Assembly (NCBI RefSeq): GCF_000250635.1
Contig: NC_016940.1
Coordinates: forward strand, 3,906,501-3,970,500
Length of the DNA stretch: 64,000 bases
From: Saprospira grandis str. Lewin
GTDB taxonomy: Bacteria > Bacteroidota > Bacteroidia > Chitinophagales > Saprospiraceae
Direction of reading: 5' to 3'
The notes under the pieces were generated by a model. The model ran no database searches, was not told where the DNA came from, and saw only the letters and a list, made by a program, of their open reading frames with translations. The position numbers were made by a program, and so were the translations under genes. Position 1 is the first letter of the stretch, and each line of letters begins with the position of its first letter. Positions 34,458 through 43,741 of this stretch are shown one piece after another.

Positions 34458-35366
34458 TTAATCCGCGGCAATTTCTAGCAACTCCCAAACGATAATGCTA
34501 CGATCATCGGAGGCCGAGAGCAGGAGTTGATCATTGGCCCAAAGCAGGGCATTAACCGAGTTGATATGGCCACCACGGGGGGCATCGATCACCTTGAGCA
34601 GTCTAAAATCGGGTAGAGACCATATTTTGAGGGTTTTGTCTCGGCTGGCGCTGGCCAGATAGCGGCCATTGGGCGAAATAGCCAGGTCATTTACCGTAAA
34701 TAGGTGAGCGGCATGGCTGGGAATTTCTTCTTTTTCCTTTTTGGTCCAGACTCTAAAAAAGGCATCTCGGCCAGCAGAGAGCAGATAATTGGGCGTTTGG
34801 GCCAGACAAAAAATAGAGGACTGATGGGCTTGGGGAATTTCCTTTTGGAGGCTAAAATCTTGGGCATCGAGAAAAAAGAGGTGGCCTTGGCTACCTGCGG
34901 CCACCAAAGTAGATTGATCTGTTGTGAGTAAGAGTGCCCTTAGGCTTTTATGGCTGAGTTTCCAGCTAGCTTCTGGCCGAAACTTAGGGATAGACCAGCG
35001 AGAGAGTTGTCCATCTGCCCCAGCGCTAAGAAAAGAAGAGTTGGACCAAGGGAGCAAGGCAAAGACGCCCTTATCATGTCCTCTTCTTTGTTGGAGCAAC
35101 TGTTTATTGGGATAGTCGATAAGATGGATATCTCCATGTTGGTCGCCTAAAAGGATACGATCTTCTTGGAGCAGGGCCATAGAAAAGATGGGTGCATCTA
35201 GTTGGGCCAAAACTTGGCCATCGCCTAGGGGAGAGAGGGGCCATTGGACCAGATAGCCATCGCCAGCGGCGGAGAAAACGCTTTGTTTATCGGGGGCCAA
35301 TAAAAGAGAATAAATGGCTCCTTTATGGCCGAGCAATTGCTTTTTGCGAATGAGTTCTATGGGCAT
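34458..35366 (-). CDS. WD40 repeat protein
   Basis: A 302-residue cytoplasmic protein made of about seven WD40 repeats forming one beta-propeller (GHKGAIYSLLLAPDKQSVFSA, GHDKGVFALLPW, HQSSIFCLAQTPNYLLSAGRD, HLFTVNDLAISPNGRYLAS, INSVNALLWANDQLLLSAS). No enzymatic domain, so a protein-interaction scaffold is likely. Partner unknown. Alone between two modular repeats. Confidence 0.88.
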   Translation of the reverse strand: MPIELIRKKQLLGHKGAIYSLLLAPDKQSVFSAAGDGYLVQWPLSPLGDGQVLAQLDAPIFSMALLQEDRILLGDQHGDIHLIDYPNKQLLQQRRGHDKGVFALLPWSNSSFLSAGADGQLSRWSIPKFRPEASWKLSHKSLRALLLTTDQSTLVAAGSQGHLFFLDAQDFSLQKEIPQAHQSSIFCLAQTPNYLLSAGRDAFFRVWTKKEKEEIPSHAAHLFTVNDLAISPNGRYLASASRDKTLKIWSLPDFRLLKVIDAPRGGHINSVNALLWANDQLLLSASDDRSIIVWELLEIAAD

Positions 35367-35423
35367 AACTGAGTAGATGAATCATCAATAGATTAGCTGG
35401 AAAGAGTGGGCTAGGGGCGGGCT

Positions 35424-35549
35424 TGGCCCAGCGCTGCGCAGCCGTGGCCCGCAGGGCCAGACCCAAGCCGCCGCAGGCGGCTGCAGGGCCGAGCAGACCT
35501 GCGAGCGGCGCAGCATAGCGGCGGCCAGCAAAGCTGGCCGCGGGCCCCA
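35424..35549 (-). repeat. Modular GC-rich repeat, copy 13 (reverse)
   Basis: Reverse copy: GGCCCAGCGCTGCGCAGCC, GGCCAGACCC, GCCGCCGCAGGCGGC, GGGCCGAGCAGACCTGCGAG, GGCCAGCAAAGCTGGCC, GGGCCCC. Ends 14 bp from a stop codon. Confidence 0.93.
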
Positions 35550-35562
35550 AAAAATAAAAAGT

Positions 35563-36585
35563 CTAGTTACAATTTTCTACACATTGTCCAGACTTATCAA
35601 TGTAAATCCATTTGTTTTCGCCTTGGCGCATCACCTTAGCCTTGCCGCCTCTGAAGGGGCCAGCAAACATAAATTGGTAAGGGATGACGACCTCTCCTTT
35701 GGGGTTGATATAGCCCCATTTTGCGTCCTCGATCGCCACATTGGCCAGGCCTTCATTGAAGGGGAGTTCGAGGGGGTTGGGTTGGAAAAAGTTGACATTG
35801 AAGAACTTAGGTGCGATAACGATCTCTCCCTTTGTATTGAGAAAGCCCCATTTGCCTTCATAGACAAAGCCGAGCAGGCCTTGGCCCACGGGCGTGATCA
35901 CATCATAAATGGGTTCGATGAGGATATTGCCATTGACATCGAGAATGCCGTGACGTCCTTTTTGTTCATCATAGTACATAATAGTGCCTTCAGAAACGGC
36001 GCCCAGGGCCATATAGGCGCAGGGAATAGTGAGTTGCCCCTCCTTATTGATTAGGCCATATTTGCCATCTTTGGCCACCACGGCATAGCCCTCATTGTAG
36101 CCTAGAAACTCATCGTATAATTCAGGATCTTTGGCGCTATTGGCCCCACAATTTACCTTTTGCAGGCTGAGATCGCCGATAAAATCCTTGGTATTTCGGT
36201 TAATAATTTTGAGGCTATTGCCTTGGAAGGACCAAGTTTCATATTGGGTTTCTTTTTCATTGGTTCGGCGTTTAGATTGGCAAATAACCTCCACATCATA
36301 ATTTCCATCCTTCATCTTTTTGCCTTGGATATCGAGTTGGAAACGATCATTGAATTGTTGGTTGATGCGGTAGCCCGAACCCGAAATTCGGTCTGCAGAA
36401 ACGGCAATATTCAATCTTTCTTCCCAATTTTTTTCAATGCTGTGGTAGCAGCCCTCTTTTGCGCTCTGAGGCTGATTGCTGCTAGCTTCTGTGCTATTTT
36501 CTCCCGCTGTATTTTGAGGGTTAGAACAGGCTGTTATACAAAAAAAAGCAATTAAGTAGACGAAAAGGTGGCATCTAAGATTCAT
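35563..36585 (-). CDS. WG-repeat lipoprotein
   Basis: A 340-residue lipoprotein with a lipobox ITAC (Cys20). Residues ~50-165 form a first domain without a recognised name. Residues ~170-335 carry five WG repeats (DGKYGLINKEGQLTIP, KGRHGILDVNGNILIEP, EGKWGFLNTKGEIVIAP, DAKWGYINPKGEVVIP, ENKWIYIDKSG). WG repeats are short beta units of unclear function in surface and periplasmic proteins. Divergent from the DUF4836 pair. Confidence 0.85.
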   Translation of the reverse strand: MNLRCHLFVYLIAFFCITACSNPQNTAGENSTEASSNQPQSAKEGCYHSIEKNWEERLNIAVSADRISGSGYRINQQFNDRFQLDIQGKKMKDGNYDVEVICQSKRRTNEKETQYETWSFQGNSLKIINRNTKDFIGDLSLQKVNCGANSAKDPELYDEFLGYNEGYAVVAKDGKYGLINKEGQLTIPCAYMALGAVSEGTIMYYDEQKGRHGILDVNGNILIEPIYDVITPVGQGLLGFVYEGKWGFLNTKGEIVIAPKFFNVNFFQPNPLELPFNEGLANVAIEDAKWGYINPKGEVVIPYQFMFAGPFRGGKAKVMRQGENKWIYIDKSGQCVENCN

Positions 36586-36692
36586 TTTCTATATGTTTGT
36601 AACAGTTACATAAGTGGGGGATACGTAAGCCCCGTTATTTTTTATCTAAAGAGGTATGCTAGCTATCTCTTTACACCTCAATATTATTTATA

Positions 36693-38186
36693 ATGAAACA
36701 GCAATTATCGTTAATTTTTTTGGCATTTACCCTTGGAATCTTTGTTATTTCTTGTGGTGGTGGAAAACTTCAGCAGGATAGCTTGGCGCGTATTTCGGCC
36801 TCGGAGAAAGTCGTTTTTTCTCTAAACTGGCAGGGCTTGATGAGCAAGCTAGATGAGGACTTTCTGATGAAAGCGGGCAAAGGGAAGAGCAAAACAGAGG
36901 AGTTTATAAAAACGCTAAGAACGAAGCCAGAGCGCATTGGTTTTGCTAAGGGGCAGCCTGCTTATGGTTATATTTCTTTGCCTGAGGGGCTGCAGCTTTG
37001 GACCCTGATAATTCCCTTGGCCAAGGTGGAGAAATTGAAAGCCTATATTGAAGATAGCGATCGTTTTTCGCTAAAGAAAAAGGAGGGCTACCATTTATTG
37101 GAGAGCAGTGAGCCGCTAAATTATGCAGTAGGCTTTGACGAGGACCATCTTGTGCTTTCTTGGGGGGCTTTGTCTAAGTTGAATGCACATCTAAAGCAGT
37201 TTTTTGAGCAAAAGCCAGCCAACAGCATGGCCGATAATGAGAGTTTGAAAAAACTCTTCTCTAAAGGCGATGATGTTAAGCTTTGGTTGAGCAGTAAGGG
37301 CGTTTATGAGAGCTGGGAAGATAGTCCAAGCATGCAAGATGACCTCATGATTTTAGGGCTTTTGGGGGTGACTTCTGAGGAGTTTGCAGACAACAGTTTG
37401 GGCATCAGTCTAAACTTTGATCAAGGCCAACTAGCGGCTCAGCTAGGAGGCGACTACAGTGAAAAGCTAGAGCAGCTTTTTGGGCCAGTATTTAATGAGG
37501 GCATTGGCGAAGGTTTTCGGAAGTTTATTCCCGCCAAGGACTATGCTGGGGGCATTGCCCTTTCTACGGACAGTGAGCAACTGAGTAAGTATTTAGCCGC
37601 AAGAGATCTTCGTCCTCTTATTGATGAATTTTTAGCGGGAACCAGTATTAGCGGGGCCAACTTATTGGAGGCCATGACGGGGAATGTCGCCTGGCTTTCT
37701 TATGAGATTGAGGAAGCCTTTGTAGACAAGCTTCCGAGCTCTCTACTCATTATAGAGTTTAAGGATAAGGCGCATTTAGATAAGTTGGTGGACCAACTTG
37801 CTACGAACAACTTTTTGGTTGAGCGAGATCAGCACTTTATCAAGGCTCAGTATTCTTGGTTTCTGGATGTTATGCTAATTCAGCATGATAACTACCTGAT
37901 CATTACCAACTATTTCTTTTTGGGTACCGCTATTAACGAGGGGCTGTCAAATAGCGAGCTCTTACCTAAAAAGCAGTATAAAAAATTGACTCAGGGAGCC
38001 TTGGCGCTAGACATTGTAAACGTCAAGCCCTATTTGGATATATTTAAAGCCAATAATAGTTCGGCCGTATCTAAGGCTATTGAGCGCATTAGCTTCTCGG
38101 CCCAAGGCCGCCAAATGGAGCTTTTGCTTTTGGCAAAAGATAAAAAAACAAATGCTTTAGAACAGTTGATGAATCAAGTCAACTAA
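36693..38186 (+). CDS. DUF4836 lipoprotein (tandem paralogue 1)
   Basis: A 497-residue lipoprotein (FVISC, Cys21) followed by the GGGK start and the DUF4836 signature RISASEKVVFSLNWQGLM. It aligns throughout with the next gene: PEGLQLWTLIIPLAK, GFDEDHLVLSWGALSK, KLFSKGDDVKLWLSSKG, FRKFIPAKDYAGGIALS. The family is Bacteroidota-typical and of unknown function. Ends with its own terminator. Confidence 0.82.
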   Translation: MKQQLSLIFLAFTLGIFVISCGGGKLQQDSLARISASEKVVFSLNWQGLMSKLDEDFLMKAGKGKSKTEEFIKTLRTKPERIGFAKGQPAYGYISLPEGLQLWTLIIPLAKVEKLKAYIEDSDRFSLKKKEGYHLLESSEPLNYAVGFDEDHLVLSWGALSKLNAHLKQFFEQKPANSMADNESLKKLFSKGDDVKLWLSSKGVYESWEDSPSMQDDLMILGLLGVTSEEFADNSLGISLNFDQGQLAAQLGGDYSEKLEQLFGPVFNEGIGEGFRKFIPAKDYAGGIALSTDSEQLSKYLAARDLRPLIDEFLAGTSISGANLLEAMTGNVAWLSYEIEEAFVDKLPSSLLIIEFKDKAHLDKLVDQLATNNFLVERDQHFIKAQYSWFLDVMLIQHDNYLIITNYFFLGTAINEGLSNSELLPKKQYKKLTQGALALDIVNVKPYLDIFKANNSSAVSKAIERISFSAQGRQMELLLLAKDKKTNALEQLMNQVN

Positions 38187-38191
38187 TTCCG

Positions 38192-38225
38192 AAGGTGGGC
38201 TGCATTTAGCAGCCCGCCTTTTTTG
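38192..38225 (+). terminator. Terminator after first DUF4836 gene
   Basis: AAGGTGGGCTGC / GCAGCCCGCCTT hairpin plus T run. Confidence 0.88.
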
Positions 38226-38263
38226 TTTGCTATAAAATGAGGGAAGATATCCGTCAACTTCCC

Positions 38264-38271
38264 TATCTTTG
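38264..38271 (+). promoter_or_regulatory. -7 box of second DUF4836 gene
   Basis: TATCTTTG, 76 nt before the start; with the terminator just upstream it suggests independent expression of the second paralogue. Confidence 0.5.
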
Positions 38272-38347
38272 AGGGGCAAAAGGGGGATCCCCCATATCTT
38301 ATCTTCAGAAGTTCGAGCAGAACTTTTAAACCTCAATACTAATCATT

Positions 38348-39877
38348 ATGAAACAACCACTATCTTTATTTGTTTTGGCCTTTACCCTTGGCTTTTTTGT
38401 TATTTCTTGCGGAGGCGGTAAAGTGGACCAAGACAGCCTAAGCCGAATTCCGGCCTCAGAAAATGCTGTGTTTTCTGTAAACTGGAAACAGCTTTTAGAC
38501 AAGGCTGGGCCAGATCAGCTTTTGGCTTCGATTGAAAAGTCTAAGGCTGAATCTGAGGAGGAAGATGCTCAAATTCTCAAAGAGTTGATTCAGGACCCCG
38601 CTTCTAAGGGCTTGGATATTAAGAAAAGTGCTTATGGCTACCTTTCTCTAGATGGAGAAGACCCTATGGGGACCCTGATGCTGCCTATTGCTAATGCAAA
38701 GAAATTTGAAGAATTTGTGGCGGCCAGCAAAACACTATCTACAGAAAAAAAAGAGGGCTATACCATCCTCAATTCAACAAAATCTAAAGGCGACAAAGAT
38801 GTTGCTGTCGGTTTTGATGGGGCTTTTCTAGTGGTTTGTTGGGGGGAAGGCGATTTGTCTACTCGCCTAGCTAACTTTTTTGGAAGCAAGCCCGAAAAAT
38901 CTATGGCCAATAATGCCGACCTCAAAAGTTTGTTGAGCAAAGGCAATGATATCAATCTTTGGGTGAATAGTACTGGCCTTTATGATATGGCCAAAAAAGA
39001 CCCTAGTAATCAACAGGCTGTAATGGGCCTGGCTTTTGTCGGCCTAGATAGCAAAAAACTAGATGATAACAACATTGGCATGAGCATGAACTTTGAAAAT
39101 GGTAAAATGGTCATGAACGCCAAGGGGAACTTCAATGAAAAGCTAGAAAAAGAGTTTGGGAAACTTTTTGCCAAAGGAGTGAGCAAGGATTTCCGTCAGT
39201 TTATTCCCAAAACAGATTACATTGGTGCAGTGGCTCTTTCTTTGGATACAGAGGAGCTATACAACTATTTAGAGGGCCGTGGATTGAGCGCTATGGCGGA
39301 TATGCAAATGGCCAAAATGGGCCTAAATACTAAGGAGATTCTGGGCGGCTTGACTGGAAACATTGTAGTGGCTTCTTATGAAAATAAAGGCAGTAACTTC
39401 CGTGAGCTTCCTTCTCTAACCATTGTAGAGCTTAAGGATCAGGCTATTATTGATAAACTAATGCAACTGGCCAAAAAGAATGGTTTGCCTTTGACCAAAA
39501 AAGACAACCGCATCTACTCAGAGAATATGCCTGAGGCAGGCACGCTTTTGCTCAAAGATAATTTTGCCATTTTCTCTAACAGTACTGCCCTATTAGAGCA
39601 AGTAGAAAAAGGTTTGGCTAGTGGCGACCAAATCGAGTCTGCTAAATTTAAAAAGCTTAGTGAAGGCTGGATGGCTGTCGACTTCAGCGATTTTCAACAG
39701 TATGCAAACTTTATGAATGCTCAACGCAACCCATTTGGAAGTAGCCAAAATGATACAGAACTGCTAAAGAGTGCTAGTATTAGCGCTAAAGGTAGCGATA
39801 TCGAGTACGTGATGCAGGCCAAAGATCAAAAAACCAATATTCTTAAACAGCTAATGGAAAAAGGGGCCAACCAATAA
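38348..39877 (+). CDS. DUF4836 lipoprotein (tandem paralogue 2)
   Basis: A 509-residue lipoprotein (FVISC, Cys21), a clear tandem duplicate of the preceding gene; the first ~40 residues are nearly the same. Shared blocks include the RIPASENAVFSVNWKQLL signature, LKSLLSKGNDINLWVNSTG, FRQFIPKTDYIGAVALS, and a terminal ILKQLMEKG. It is more Lys-rich and less diverged-looking than the first copy. Function unknown; outer-membrane or periplasmic lipoprotein. Confidence 0.83.
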   Translation: MKQPLSLFVLAFTLGFFVISCGGGKVDQDSLSRIPASENAVFSVNWKQLLDKAGPDQLLASIEKSKAESEEEDAQILKELIQDPASKGLDIKKSAYGYLSLDGEDPMGTLMLPIANAKKFEEFVAASKTLSTEKKEGYTILNSTKSKGDKDVAVGFDGAFLVVCWGEGDLSTRLANFFGSKPEKSMANNADLKSLLSKGNDINLWVNSTGLYDMAKKDPSNQQAVMGLAFVGLDSKKLDDNNIGMSMNFENGKMVMNAKGNFNEKLEKEFGKLFAKGVSKDFRQFIPKTDYIGAVALSLDTEELYNYLEGRGLSAMADMQMAKMGLNTKEILGGLTGNIVVASYENKGSNFRELPSLTIVELKDQAIIDKLMQLAKKNGLPLTKKDNRIYSENMPEAGTLLLKDNFAIFSNSTALLEQVEKGLASGDQIESAKFKKLSEGWMAVDFSDFQQYANFMNAQRNPFGSSQNDTELLKSASISAKGSDIEYVMQAKDQKTNILKQLMEKGANQ

Positions 39878-39897
39878 AGGCTTTCTTTTTCTGCTAG

Positions 39898-39930
39898 AGG
39901 CGGGCCTGCAATTGCAGGCCCGCCTTTTTG
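39898..39930 (+). terminator. Terminator after second DUF4836 gene
   Basis: Perfect palindrome AGGCGGGCCTGCA / TGCAGGCCCGCCT followed by T5. Confidence 0.92.
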
Positions 39931-39968
39931 TTTGCCCAAAAAGAACTACAGATCTCCAACAACTTCTT

Positions 39969-39976
39969 TATCTTTG
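39969..39976 (+). promoter_or_regulatory. -7 box of the flippase-dut operon
   Basis: TATCTTTG, 20 nt before the TTG start at 39996. This argues against the longer ORF that begins at 39912 inside the terminator. Confidence 0.55.
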
Positions 39977-39995
39977 GCCCTCAAATCATAGCAAA

Positions 39996-41507
39996 TTGAG
40001 TGTACTAAAAAAATTAGCGGGCCAAACAGTAATCTATGGCCTGAGTAGCATCCTGAGCCGCCTTTTGTCCTTTGTCATCCTTACCCCTTATCTAACCTAC
40101 AAGTTTGAGCGGGTCGATTTTGCCATCCAAACAGACCTTTATGTTTGGGCGGCCTTTCTTTTGGTCCTGCTCACGCACCGCATGGAAACCGCCCTTTTTC
40201 GCTTTGGGGCCAAGGCTGAAAATAGAAATCAGGTGTTTCGAACAGCCGCCTTTTCGGTCCTTTTTCATACAAGCATTATCTTGGGCAGTTTAGCGCTTCT
40301 GGGACCAAGCTTGGCCCATTGGCTGGCTTATCCAGAATTTACGCATTATGTCTACCTCATGCTGGGTATTATTGGTTTTGATGCCCTGATGGCCCTGCCT
40401 TTTGCCCGTTTGCGCCTGGCGGGAAAAGCCATTCCCTTTGCGGCCCTGAAGATTTTAAATCTCTTGATTTATCTGGGCGCCTTGCTTTTCTTTCTGGAAC
40501 TTGGCCCCAGCTTGGCCCAGTCGGGCAGCCTAGGCTCTGCCTATTGGTTTGACCCCAATTTGGGGATTGGCTATTTGTTTGTCGCCAATTTATTGGCCAA
40601 TCTGATCTGTTTTCTCTTCCTTTTGCCCCAGTACCGCTTTTTGCTGCAAAAGCCCAAGGGACAGCCTTATTTTGATCCCCAACTTTGGCAAAAAATGATG
40701 CGCTACGCGCTGCCCTTAATCTTTGCGGGTTTTGCCAGCATGATTAACGAACTGGCTGACCGAAGTTTGCTTAAGGTCCTATTGCCAGGGACCATAGAGG
40801 AGCGCTTGGCCCAAATGGGGGTCTATTCTGCCGCCTATAAGCTGGCCGTTTTTATGAATCTCTTTACTCAAGCCTTTAATTATGCCGCCGAGCCTTTCTT
40901 TTTTAGACAGGCGGCAGCCAAACAAGATAAAGCCATCTATGCTCAGGTGGCCCGCTTGTTTACTTTGGTGGGCGCGCTGGCCTTTGTGGGCTTGGTCTGT
41001 TTTATGGACCTCATTCAGTACTTTTTGGGCCAAGATTTTAGAGAGGGGATTGGGGTGGTGCCCATCCTGCTTATGGCCAATCTCTTTTTGGGCCTCTATT
41101 ACAATTTTGCCATCTGGTTCAAACTCTCTGATCGTACGCAATATGGGGCTTATATTGCCGTTTTGGGTGCGGGAATTACGCTTACACTCAACTTTTTACT
41201 CATTCCCATTTTGGGCTATTGGGCCTCGGCTTGGGCCACTTTGGCCTGCTATTTTGCCATGAGCATGACCGCCTATTTTTTGGGCCAAAAGCACTACCCA
41301 ATTCCCTATCCCCTGCAAAGCATCTTTTTTTATATCTTTGCAGCCCTCGGCAGCGTTTGTCTATTTTGGGGACTTCAGGCCTATGTTTTGCCCATTGGCC
41401 CCATCCAATACATTTTTTCGGCCCTTTGCTGCCTTTTGTTCTTGGGCCTCGTCTTCTTAAAGGATCGGCGCTGGCTGTTGTCTATCTTCCGACCCAAATC
41501 TGCCTAA
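39996..41507 (+). CDS. Polysaccharide flippase (MOP/Wzx-like)
   Basis: Inner-membrane protein of 503 residues with 12-14 hydrophobic helices, of the MOP superfamily oligosaccharide flippases. The start is taken as TTG at 39996, giving (M)SVLKKLAGQTVIYGLSSILSR, a family-typical opening with the amphipathic KKLAGQT segment; an upstream ATG would place the start inside the preceding terminator. Probably moves lipid-linked sugars across the inner membrane. dut follows 3 bp after its stop, so they are co-transcribed. Confidence 0.85.
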   Translation: MSVLKKLAGQTVIYGLSSILSRLLSFVILTPYLTYKFERVDFAIQTDLYVWAAFLLVLLTHRMETALFRFGAKAENRNQVFRTAAFSVLFHTSIILGSLALLGPSLAHWLAYPEFTHYVYLMLGIIGFDALMALPFARLRLAGKAIPFAALKILNLLIYLGALLFFLELGPSLAQSGSLGSAYWFDPNLGIGYLFVANLLANLICFLFLLPQYRFLLQKPKGQPYFDPQLWQKMMRYALPLIFAGFASMINELADRSLLKVLLPGTIEERLAQMGVYSAAYKLAVFMNLFTQAFNYAAEPFFFRQAAAKQDKAIYAQVARLFTLVGALAFVGLVCFMDLIQYFLGQDFREGIGVVPILLMANLFLGLYYNFAIWFKLSDRTQYGAYIAVLGAGITLTLNFLLIPILGYWASAWATLACYFAMSMTAYFLGQKHYPIPYPLQSIFFYIFAALGSVCLFWGLQAYVLPIGPIQYIFSALCCLLFLGLVFLKDRRWLLSIFRPKSA

Positions 41508-41510
41508 CTT

Positions 41511-41945
41511 ATGCAAGTAAAAATTATCAATCGCTCAAATTTTCCTTTGCCTAGCTACAAAACCTTGGGTAGCGCAGGCATGGACCTCCGAGCCAATATC
41601 GAAACGCCCATCCGCCTAGGCAGCCTAGAGCGGACTGTAGTGCCTACGGGCTTGTTTATAGAATTGCCCCAAGGCTATGAGGCCCAAGTGCGCCCCCGCT
41701 CTGGTTTGGCCCTCAAAAAAGGCCTTTCTGTTCCCAATGCTCCAGGCACCATTGATAGCGATTATCGCGGAGAAATTGGCGTTATCCTTGTCAATTTATC
41801 CAAGGAGGAAATTGAAATTGCCCCCGGCGAACGCATTGCCCAGTTGGTGGTGGCCGCCTACCAAAAAATTAGCTGGCAAGCCGTAGAAAGCCTTGAGCAA
41901 AGCGAAAGAGGTACAGGCGGTTTTGGTAGCACAGGCCGCCAATAA
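41511..41945 (+). CDS. dut: dUTP diphosphatase
   Basis: A 144-residue homotrimeric dUTPase, hydrolysing dUTP to dUMP. All five motifs are visible: GSAGMDLRA (motif 1), [11 protein letters not shown] (2), [17 protein letters not shown] (3), [10 protein letters not shown] (4) and [10 protein letters not shown] (5, the C-terminal lid). Length is normal. Second gene of an operon with the flippase, 3 bp downstream. Confidence 0.97.
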   Translation: MQVKIINRSNFPLPSYKTLGSAGMDLRANIETPIRLGSLERTVVPTGLFIELPQGYEAQVRPRSGLALKKGLSVPNAPGTIDSDYRGEIGVILVNLSKEEIEIAPGERIAQLVVAAYQKISWQAVESLEQSERGTGGFGSTGRQ

Positions 41946-42005
41946 ATACTTTTTAGTTCCCTGAAAAACTTACTATATTAGGCCGAAAATTTTTATGTTT
42001 TTTTT

Positions 42006-42120
42006 GGGGCCCGCGGGCTTCGCCCGCCGCTACGCTCCGCAGCTCGCAAGCCTGCTCGGCCCTTCGGCCTGCGGCCTCGGTCTGCCGCTTCGCGGCACTG
42101 CTGCGCATCGCTGGGCCAGC
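42006..42120 (+). repeat. Modular GC-rich repeat, copy 14 (forward)
   Basis: Forward copy: GGGGCCCGCGGGCTTCGCCC, GCCGCTACGC, GCTCGCAAGCCTGCTCGGCCC, GGTCTGCCGCTTCGCGGC, GCATCGCTGGGCC. Confidence 0.92.
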
Positions 42121-42226
42121 TCAACCATATAGCGCGCTTTTGGCCGTTCGGCTCCGGCCGCTGGCCCAATATAACGCCCTTTCATCATCTTCAATTGATC
42201 TATTCTAGGAAATAAATTAAGCAAAA

Positions 42227-43231
42227 ATGAAACTCATTATACCCATGGCGGGAAGAGGAACCCGCCTGCGTCCCCACTCAATTACTGTCCCTAAACCTTT
42301 GGTTGCTGTAGCCGGAAAGCCTATTGTGGCCCGCTTGGTAGAAGATTTGGCCAAAGCTTGCCCAGAACCCATTGACGAAATTGCGTTCATTATTGGCGAT
42401 TTTGGCGAGCAGGTAGAAGAGGATCTCAAAGCTCTCGCCCAAAGCCTTGGCGCTAAGGGAAGTATTTATCAGCAAACAGAAAAGTTGGGCACCGCTCACG
42501 CTATTCTCTGCGCCAAAGAAAGTTTGCAAGGTCCAGTTATTGTCGCTTTTGCCGATACGCTCTTCCAATCGAATTTTAAACTGAATATGGAAGAAGATGG
42601 CCTGATTTGGGTCAAAAAAGTAGCTGATCCCTCTGCTTATGGCGTAGTGAAATTGGACCAAGAAGGCTATGTAACCGACTTTGTCGAGAAGCCCAGCACT
42701 TTCGTTTCTGATTTGGCCATTGTAGGTATTTACTATTTCCAAAGTGCCGAAAACTTAGAGAAGGAACTCCAATATTTAGTAGATAACAACATTATGGACC
42801 GAGGCGAGTATCAATTGACCAATGCCTTGGAAAATATGAAAACTAAGGGCCTCAAGTTTTCTACTAGCCGCATTGATGAGTGGTTGGATTGTGGCAACAA
42901 AAAAGCTGTAGTTCATGCTAATCAGCGGGTATTAGAGATTAAGGAGGATGCGGCCCAAATTGCTAGCGATTTGCAGCAATCTAATAGCGTAGTGATTCCC
43001 CCTTGTTTTATTGGTGAGGGCGTTGTTTTGGAAAATGCGGTAGTTGGTCCACATGCTTCTATTGGCAAGGGCAGCCTTATCCGCAATTCTATTGTCCAAA
43101 ATAGCTTGATTCAAGAAAACTCACAGGTGGAAGATGCTGTTTTGAGAGATACGATGCTAGGCGCATATGTAAAATATAAGGGCCAAGCACAAGCTTTGAG
43201 CTTGGGCGATTACTCAGAATATAGCTGCTAA
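42227..43231 (+). CDS. Sugar-phosphate nucleotidyltransferase
   Basis: A 334-residue enzyme of the glucose-1-phosphate thymidylyl/uridylyltransferase type, making NDP-sugars. N-terminal nucleotide-binding signature MAGRGTRLRPHSITVPKPL (7-25), then VAFADTLF (metal Asp region), AYGVVKLD, FVEKPS and EWLDCGNK. The last ~90 residues are a left-handed beta-helix built of hexapeptides (IGEGVVLENAVVGPHASIGKG). Base and sugar specificity are not decided. Likely supplies polysaccharide synthesis. Strong terminator follows. Confidence 0.88.
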   Translation: MKLIIPMAGRGTRLRPHSITVPKPLVAVAGKPIVARLVEDLAKACPEPIDEIAFIIGDFGEQVEEDLKALAQSLGAKGSIYQQTEKLGTAHAILCAKESLQGPVIVAFADTLFQSNFKLNMEEDGLIWVKKVADPSAYGVVKLDQEGYVTDFVEKPSTFVSDLAIVGIYYFQSAENLEKELQYLVDNNIMDRGEYQLTNALENMKTKGLKFSTSRIDEWLDCGNKKAVVHANQRVLEIKEDAAQIASDLQQSNSVVIPPCFIGEGVVLENAVVGPHASIGKGSLIRNSIVQNSLIQENSQVEDAVLRDTMLGAYVKYKGQAQALSLGDYSEYSC

Positions 43232-43251
43232 GCCAGCTATTTGGTCCAAAG

Positions 43252-43290
43252 AAAAGGGCGCTTGTCTGTTCACAGACAAGCGCCCTTTTT
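43252..43290 (+). terminator. Terminator after nucleotidyltransferase gene
   Basis: AAGGGCGCTTGTCTGT / ACAGACAAGCGCCCTT near-perfect stem plus T run. Confidence 0.93.
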
Positions 43291-43318
43291 GCGTTCAGGC
43301 GGTTAGTTTAGTTTTGCC

Positions 43319-43452
43319 CGCTGGCCGCAGGCCAGTTTTTTTGGCCTAGCGATGTGCAGCAGTGGCCGCAGGCCAGACCAAGGCCGTTAGGCCGCAGGGC
43401 CGAGCGAACAGCGAGCTGCGGAACGTAGCGCCTGCCGTAGGCAGGAGGCCCA
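43319..43452 (-). repeat. Modular GC-rich repeat, copy 15 (reverse)
   Basis: Reverse copy: GCTGGCCGCAGGCCAG, TGGCCTAGCGATGTGCAGCA, GGCCAGACC, GGGCCGAGCGAACAGCGAG, GCCTGCCGTAGGCAGG cassette, GGCCC. Confidence 0.92.
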
Positions 43453-43503
43453 AAAAAAAAGAAATTATAAGGCTGTTTAAAGTTTTGTGTTTCCCCTTTC
43501 TGC

Positions 43504-43669
43504 TGCCTAGGGACAAGCCCCTAGGCTAGCTTTTCAGACAGCCCTCTAAAGAGGGCCTTTGGATAAGGTCCTTCTCTGCTATAACGACTGAGCAAGGTCT
43601 TGTATATAAACCTTTTAAGCCCTTTAGGGCTGACTCCATTTAATTAGCCTGGGGGCTTGTCCCTAGGCG
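43504..43669 (-). repeat. 168-bp inverted-repeat (MITE-like) element, copy B
   Basis: Reverse complement of copy A at 5831. Same ends (GCCTAGGGACAAGCCCC and its inverse) and same internal blocks: AGGGCTGACTCCAT, TGAGCAAGG, GCCCTCTAAAGAGGGC. The central ~50 bp differ most. The remaining gap to oxyR (43670-43741) shows nothing else. Confidence 0.88.
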
Positions 43670-43741
43670 ACTATTGGCAGCTAAAACCCCAAATTTTATT
43701 CAGGTACACAAAATCTTGAACAGTCTCAAAATTATAGCCCC

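Noticed and set aside
39912-39995. N-terminal extension of the flippase
   Set aside because: It would start inside the DUF4836 terminator and before the -7 box; TTG at 39996 gives the family-typical start.
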